This document shows positions 37,294 to 43,823 of a stretch of 43,823 nt of DNA, one piece after another; the stretch's first letter is position 1; each line of letters starts with the position of its first letter. Below the pieces are notes generated by a model. That model was not told where the DNA came from, did not search any database, and was given only the letters and a program-made list of their open reading frames with translations. This DNA is from Paracoccaceae bacterium (GTDB lineage Bacteria > Pseudomonadota > Alphaproteobacteria > Rhizobiales > Stappiaceae): contig PARB01000072.1 in NCBI GenBank assembly GCA_002709505.1, positions 1 to 43,823 of the forward strand, written 5' to 3'. The translations under genes and the position numbers were made by a program.

Positions 37294-38076
37294 ATGTCCA
37301 ACGATTTCACCTCCGTCGACGCCTTCATTGAGCGCTGGAAACCCTCCCGCGGCAGCGAGATGGCCAATTTTCAGAGCTTTGCCGCCGAACTCACGGATCT
37401 GCTTGGCGTCGAACGGCCCAAGCCGGCCGACAGCGACGGCACGGCCAACGACTATCGTTTCGAACGACCGGTGACCTTCACCCACACCGGGCGCGGCAAC
37501 AGAGGGCGCATCGACCTCTACCGCAGGGGCTGTATCGTGATGGAGGCGAAGCAGGGCGGCGACCGCCAGACGCCCAGGAACGCGGATCGGCTGACGCTGA
37601 CGCAGATGTGCAATTTGCTGGAAAAGCTGCGCACGGGCGAGACCATCGAGGGCAAGGACCAGGAGATCTATGAGCAGGGTCTTGTCGGCATTTTGAGAGA
37701 CATTCACGACCGCATCGACGCGGCGGTCGCCGAGGCCTATGGCTGGCCGGTCGATCTCAGCGACGAGGAAATCCTGTTCCGCCTCGTCGATCTCAACAAG
37801 GAGCGCGCGGCGGAAGAACCGGCCGGACACATCCGCTGGCTGCGGCCCGACTATCAAAACCCGCAAGGCCGCAAGAGCGAAGCGAAGGGCAAGCAGGTCG
37901 AACTGGCAGTCGGCACCGCCGAGACGGTCACGAAAGCCCCCTGGCCGAAAACCCTGCCCGAGCAGATCGCCCGCCGCTTCCAGCCCGCGCGCACCGCAAG
38001 CGTCGCGCCGCTTCTCGACAGCCTTGCCGCCATCGGCCAGGCACAAGTTACCGACGACGGGAGGTACGCGGCATGA
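37294..38076 (+). CDS. Internally deleted MmeI-like restriction-modification protein
   Basis: This 260-residue open frame joins two distant pieces of a class I methyltransferase/MmeI-like protein. Residues 1-~88 are the N-terminal nuclease region (FIERWKPSRGSEMANFQ; NDYRFERPVTF), with a PD-(D/E)xK-like site: Asp74 in RIDLYRRG, Glu84 and Lys86 in MEAKQG. Residues ~99-190 are the extreme C-terminal part of such proteins (LLEKLRTGETIEGKDQEIY; AYGWPVDLSDEE; IRWLRPDYQNP). The central methyltransferase and target-recognition parts are missing; the joint lies at about 37555-37590 and keeps the frame. Full-length relatives run about 900 residues or more. The stop overlaps the Mrr gene by 4 bp. Confidence 0.82.
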   Translation: MSNDFTSVDAFIERWKPSRGSEMANFQSFAAELTDLLGVERPKPADSDGTANDYRFERPVTFTHTGRGNRGRIDLYRRGCIVMEAKQGGDRQTPRNADRLTLTQMCNLLEKLRTGETIEGKDQEIYEQGLVGILRDIHDRIDAAVAEAYGWPVDLSDEEILFRLVDLNKERAAEEPAGHIRWLRPDYQNPQGRKSEAKGKQVELAVGTAETVTKAPWPKTLPEQIARRFQPARTASVAPLLDSLAAIGQAQVTDDGRYAA

Positions 38077-39083
38077 CCACGCTTTGGGGCTTGCATATGC
38101 CTGAAGACATCGGTGGTGACGCGCTTGAACAGGGCTATGTCGCGATTGGATGGTCTGAGCTCGGCGAGCTTTCTCCGCTGCCCAACGAGCGCGAAGCCGT
38201 CAAGGCTGCTTTGACGAGTGTCTACCCGGATAAAAAGGCGGGAGGGATTCCGGTAGAGGCCGGGGTCATTATCAGATTCCTTCATGTGATGAAGGAAGGC
38301 GACTACATCGTCTATCCTTCCAAGCACGACCGACAGGTCAATATCGGCAAGGTCGCTGGGCCGGTAACCTATCATCCCGGCGTCGAAGACGAGCCAAACG
38401 ACTACCCTAACCGACGCAAGGTGGATTGGGTTCGCAGTTTCCCCAGAAGCGACTTCTCTCAATCAGCCCTTTACGAAATTGGGTCGTTCCTGACCTTGTT
38501 CCTTGTGAAAAATCACAAGATGGAGTTTTTGGCGAAGATTGATCCGTCATTTACGCCTGTTCCATCGGAAGACGAAGCGCCTACGCCTGATGATGATAGC
38601 GTGACAAGCAATGTCTCTCGCCAAGCGGTTGAGACGACGCAGGATTATGTGATCCGCAAGATCTACAACGGGCTGAATGGATATGAATTCGAGCATTTCG
38701 TAGCGCATCTTCTCCATTGCATGGGCTACACTGCGCGCGTCTCTGAAAAATCTGGAGACGGCGGCGTGGATGTAATTGCTCATACGGACGAGCTTGGTTT
38801 TGAACCGCCAATCATCAAGGTTCAATGCAAGCGCAAGACCGAGCAGACCGGGGACCCAGAAGTCAGTCAGTTGCTCGGGACATTGGGAGAGGGCGAATGC
38901 GCGTTGTTCGTCAACCTGGGCTCCTACAGCAAGCCTGCCCGTGCTCTAGAACGTAACCGATCCAAACTCAGGCTTATCGACGGCGAACAGCTCGTCGGGC
39001 TGGTCTTGGAGCACTACGACAAATTCTCGGCCCGTTATCGTAGCTTGATCCCGCTGCAGCGGATTTTTATTCCCGATGTATGA
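38073..39083 (+). CDS. Mrr-type restriction endonuclease
   Basis: The 336-residue protein has an N-terminal domain (about 1-155; HMPEDIGGDALEQGYVAIGW; FPRSDFSQSALYEIGS) found in Mrr-type endonucleases, then a flexible acidic linker and the Mrr catalytic domain (about 198-310). The nuclease site reads Glu205 in GYEFEHFVA, Asp233 in DGGVDVIA and Gln251-x-Lys253 in VQCKRK. Mrr-like enzymes cut modified or foreign DNA. Its base composition is more AT-rich than its neighbours, indicating acquisition. It is translationally coupled to the MmeI-like remnant by ATGA. No methyltransferase is near, which fits a type IV system. Confidence 0.92.
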   Translation: MTTLWGLHMPEDIGGDALEQGYVAIGWSELGELSPLPNEREAVKAALTSVYPDKKAGGIPVEAGVIIRFLHVMKEGDYIVYPSKHDRQVNIGKVAGPVTYHPGVEDEPNDYPNRRKVDWVRSFPRSDFSQSALYEIGSFLTLFLVKNHKMEFLAKIDPSFTPVPSEDEAPTPDDDSVTSNVSRQAVETTQDYVIRKIYNGLNGYEFEHFVAHLLHCMGYTARVSEKSGDGGVDVIAHTDELGFEPPIIKVQCKRKTEQTGDPEVSQLLGTLGEGECALFVNLGSYSKPARALERNRSKLRLIDGEQLVGLVLEHYDKFSARYRSLIPLQRIFIPDV

Positions 39084-39111
39084 GCCAAACACCTCGCGCA
39101 GCAGCTAGTAG

Positions 39112-39330
39112 ACTCACAGGCAGTCAGGCCGCGCCGACAAGGGCCTCTTCATCACCACAGGCGCCTTCACCAGCCAGGCCTCGGAAGAAGCCACCCGCGA
39201 CGGCGCCATCGCCATCGACCTCATCGACGGTGAGCGGCTGTGCGACCTACTGAAGCAATATGATCTGGGCGTCACGACCCGGATGATCGAGGAGGTGACG
39301 ATCAACGGCACCTAGTTCGACAGCCTGTAG
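39112..39330 (+). pseudogene. C-terminal remnant of a second Mrr-type endonuclease
   Basis: After the complete Mrr gene, plus-strand translation gives GRADKGLFITTGAFTSQ, ATRDGAIAIDLIDGERL and EEVTINGT, the usual C-terminal part of Mrr endonucleases, followed by a stop (39313-39315). Reading on after the TAG gives FDSL and another stop (39328-39330), matching the normal C-terminal end, so the first TAG replaces a codon (often Trp in relatives). No N-terminal part or start is present: a stop lies at 39109-39111. It is a decayed fragment, not the same gene as the intact Mrr. Confidence 0.82.
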
Positions 39331-39495
39331 TGCCGATGGCAACAGACACGACAGGGGCGATGCCCGACAAGCCCGGCGCGCTCGGTGTCGAGGCGGGCTT
39401 GCAGCGATTTCTGAATTTTAATGATGTTCGTCCGGCCTGGCACTCTGTAGCCGGATACTGAACGTCCGGTCGGCGGTGCGGCTGGAGGGGAAGAC

Positions 39496-39571
<76 letters not shown>

Positions 39572-39792
39572 GTCTTCCAGGTCTTGAGCTTCGGGCCGGG
39601 GCCGATGGTCTCGGCTGGGCCTGAAGTCTCCCGGCGTGTCGGCGATTGGGGTCGCCTTGGCCGGTGCGGGCGGAAAATACGTCTTCCGCCCTTCAAGTCA
39701 AGCGGAATAATCGGCGCTTCAAACAATCGCCGATTTCCGCGCCCCCGGGCCTGTGGACAACCGCGACACGCGATTGCCCGCACGCGCGGTTG

Positions 39793-40173
39793 CTAGCGGT
39801 CGGTGTCCTCGTCGTCGCGTTCGACAACGATGCCCGGCACATCCGCGTCTTCCTCGTCTTCATCATCGATGAAAACGTCGTCGGCGGCCGTGTCGTCGAC
39901 ATCCTCGTCGTCATCGTCAAGCGAGACGCTGGCATCGCCTTCCGTTTCGGCGTCCGCCTCTTCCAGGCTGACGATCTCGGCGCCCTCGTCTTCCGTCTCG
40001 TCTTCGTCGTCATCCACCACGGCTGCCTTTGCGGCCTTCTTCAGACGCACGGACTGGGCCGGAATGTAGACCGTGCCGCATTTCGGGCAGGTAATCGGAT
40101 CGCGGTTCAGGTCGTAGAATTTCGCCCCGCATCCGCTGCACAGCCGTTTTGTGCCAAGTTCGGGTTTTGCCAC
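39793..40173 (-). CDS. FYDLN-acid zinc protein (TIGR02300)
   Basis: The ~126-residue protein starts at GTG (40173) with AAGGG 9 bp upstream: MAKPELGTKRLCSGCGAKFYDLNRDP. The four cysteines Cys12, Cys15, Cys30 and Cys33 make a zinc ribbon, and the C-terminal ~70 residues are mostly Asp and Glu. This is the alphaproteobacterial family TIGR02300, of unknown function. It lies divergent from aroA, the usual context. Confidence 0.93.
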   Translation of the reverse strand: MAKPELGTKRLCSGCGAKFYDLNRDPITCPKCGTVYIPAQSVRLKKAAKAAVVDDDEDETEDEGAEIVSLEEADAETEGDASVSLDDDDEDVDDTAADDVFIDDEDEEDADVPGIVVERDDEDTDR

Positions 40174-40214
40174 GGTTTCAACCCTTGTTCTTTGATAATC
40201 GGGCGTTCGCTTAA

Positions 40215-42370
<2,156 letters not shown>

Positions 42371-42655
42371 GCGGACACGCCGTTGGCGTTTTCCGCGTCG
42401 GCAGCATCGCTTCGGATCGCGCGCCGCGCGGTTCTTTGAGGCGGTCGCGACCGCAACACCCGCCTTGCACATTTGCAGACAGAAGCCCAGGTCCTGCGGC
42501 CCCCGCTTCGCCGGCTCGCATTCGCCACCTGAGACAAAGGGGATGGCGCTGCGATTGCACCACTGCCGAAACGGCACGGTGCCGGGTGGCACACAGGATC
42601 GACCGACACCACAAACCCGCCGGCGACGAGCCAGATTTGGCTGCCAGGAGTTTCG
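42371..42655. other. rpsA leader region
   Basis: The 285-bp gap holds no supported gene. A hairpin with internal loop, GCGGA ... ACGCC-GTT-GGCGT ... TCCGC (42371-42396), lies directly after cmk and may end the upstream transcript or begin an S1 leader structure. AGGAG at 42646-42650 is the rpsA ribosome site, 5 bp from the ATG. Confidence 0.45.
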
Positions 42656-43823
42656 ATGAACAGTTTGAACCCCACTCGCGATGAATTTGCCGCTCTTCTG
42701 GAGCAGAGCTTCGAAGAGACGGAGCTGCAGGAAGGCTCCGTCGTCACCGGCAAGGTTGTCGCGATCGAGAAAGACCTTGCGGTCATCGACGTCGGCCTCA
42801 AGGTCGAGGGTCGTATCCAGCTGAAGGAATTCGGCATCAAGGGTCGCGATGGCGACGATGCCGGTGTGTCCGTCGGCGACACCGTCGAAGTTTACCTTGA
42901 GCGCGTCGAGAACGCGCTCGGCGAAGCCGTGCTGTCGCGCGACAAGGCCCGCCGCGAGGAAAGCTGGATCCGTCTCGAAGCCGCCTTCGAGGCGAACGAG
43001 AAGGTCAGCGGCCAGATCTTCAATCAGGTCAAGGGCGGCTTTACCGTCGATCTCGACGGCGCCGTGGCCTTCCTGCCGCGCAGCCAGGTCGACATCCGCC
43101 CCGTGCGCGATGTCCAGCCGCTGATGCACACCCCGCAGCCGTTCCAGATCCTCAAGATGGACAAGCGCCGCGGCAACATCGTCGTGTCGCGCCGCGTCGT
43201 TCTGGAAGAAACCCGCGCCGAACAGCGTTCGGAGCTGGTCCAGAGCCTCGAGGAAGGCCAGGTCATGGAAGGCGTGGTCAAGAACATCACCGACTACGGT
43301 GCGTTCGTCGACCTCGGCGGCATCGACGGCCTGCTGCATGTCACCGACATTGCATGGCGCCGCATCAACCATCCGAGCGAGGTTCTCGCGATCGGTCAGA
43401 CCGTCAAGGTCCAGATCATCCGCGTGAACCAGGAAACGCACCGGATCTCGCTGGGCATGAAGCAGCTTGAAGCCGATCCGTGGGACGGCATCGAGGCCAA
43501 GTACCCGGTCGACGCCAAGTTCACCGGCCGCGTGACCAACATCACCGACTACGGCGCGTTCGTGGAACTGGAGCCGGGCATCGAAGGCCTGATCCACGTT
43601 TCCGAGATGTCCTGGACCAAGAAGAACGTCCATCCGGGCAAGATCGTTTCCACCTCGCAGGAAGTGGAAGTGATGATCCTCGAGGTCGATCCGGTGAAGC
43701 GCCGTATCTCGCTCGGCCTGAAGCAGACGCTCCAGAACCCGTGGGAGGCCTTCGCCGAGAAGTTCCCGTCGGGCACCGAGGTCGAGGGCGAGGTCAAGAA
43801 CAAGACCGAGTTCGGTCTGTTCA
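42656..43823 (+). CDS. rpsA: 30S ribosomal protein S1, 5' part
   Basis: The first 389 codons of bS1 are present; the window ends inside the gene (whole proteins run about 560 residues). It starts MNSLNPTRDEFAALLEQSF and carries successive S1 RNA-binding domains: VVAIEKDLAVIDVGLKVEG, GQIFNQVKGGFTVDLDG, KNITDYGAFVDLGGIDGLLH, NITDYGAFVELEPGIEGLIH and the beginning of another. S1 recruits mRNA to the small subunit. Its leader follows cmk. Confidence 0.97.
   Translation, partial: MNSLNPTRDEFAALLEQSFEETELQEGSVVTGKVVAIEKDLAVIDVGLKVEGRIQLKEFGIKGRDGDDAGVSVGDTVEVYLERVENALGEAVLSRDKARREESWIRLEAAFEANEKVSGQIFNQVKGGFTVDLDGAVAFLPRSQVDIRPVRDVQPLMHTPQPFQILKMDKRRGNIVVSRRVVLEETRAEQRSELVQSLEEGQVMEGVVKNITDYGAFVDLGGIDGLLHVTDIAWRRINHPSEVLAIGQTVKVQIIRVNQETHRISLGMKQLEADPWDGIEAKYPVDAKFTGRVTNITDYGAFVELEPGIEGLIHVSEMSWTKKNVHPGKIVSTSQEVEVMILEVDPVKRRISLGLKQTLQNPWEAFAEKFPSGTEVEGEVKNKTEFGLF

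Overview
The window is high-GC DNA from an alphaproteobacterium, most likely order Hyphomicrobiales (Rhizobiales), in or near the Stappia/Labrenzia group. The evidence is the gene order rplU-rpmA-(acetyltransferases)-obg-proB-proA-nadD-rsfS-rlmH-envC-like-ctpA-deacetylase-like-rppH, an L21 with a C-terminal helix-hairpin-helix extension, a class II (CP4-like) EPSP synthase, and the order FYDLN-acid protein / tRNA-Ala / aroA-cmk-rpsA. The genus is inferred, not shown.

Layout. (1) 1-7709 is a catabolic and accessory segment: the end of a hydantoinase-type amidohydrolase, an isochorismatase-fold amidase, a complete tripartite tricarboxylate transporter (abrB-tctB-tctA, with a divergent tctC), a dienelactone hydrolase, a DUF2478 protein and a small VOC protein. 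(2) 7717-12399, minus strand, is an uncharacterised four-gene envelope operon: a polytopic membrane protein, a VWA protein with six Ig-like repeats (four of them near-identical 264-270 bp tandem units), an SH3-like secreted protein and another secreted protein. (3) 12583-15565 is a translationally coupled signalling operon: a cysteine-free molybdopterin-binding-fold protein, a sensor kinase and a LuxR-type response regulator. (4) 16312-29489 is the conserved core: tRNA-Ser, ribosomal proteins, Obg, proline synthesis, NAD synthesis, ribosome silencing and 23S methylation, peptidoglycan-hydrolase regulation, Ctp protease and RppH. (5) 29608-36832 is mixed metabolism: SDR, acyl-CoA dehydrogenase, QueG, GST, UppP, a WYL regulator, DUF1127 and an NDUFA9-like protein. 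(6) 37005-39571 is a small restriction/defence patch between tRNA-Leu(CAG) and tRNA-Ala(GGC). It holds an internally deleted MmeI-like protein overlapping an intact Mrr-type endonuclease by 4 bp, followed by the decayed tail of a second Mrr gene. (7) 39793-43823 is core again: the FYDLN-acid zinc protein, aroA, cmk and the start of rpsA.

The most unusual items are the methyltransferase-less MmeI remnant coupled to Mrr, the repeat-bearing VWA operon, and the sensor kinase operon with a cofactor-less periplasmic partner. There is no CRISPR array, insertion sequence, integrase or prophage visible. Nearly all gene junctions are tight (many ATGA overlaps), so the operons are clear; promoter and operator calls are pattern-based only.
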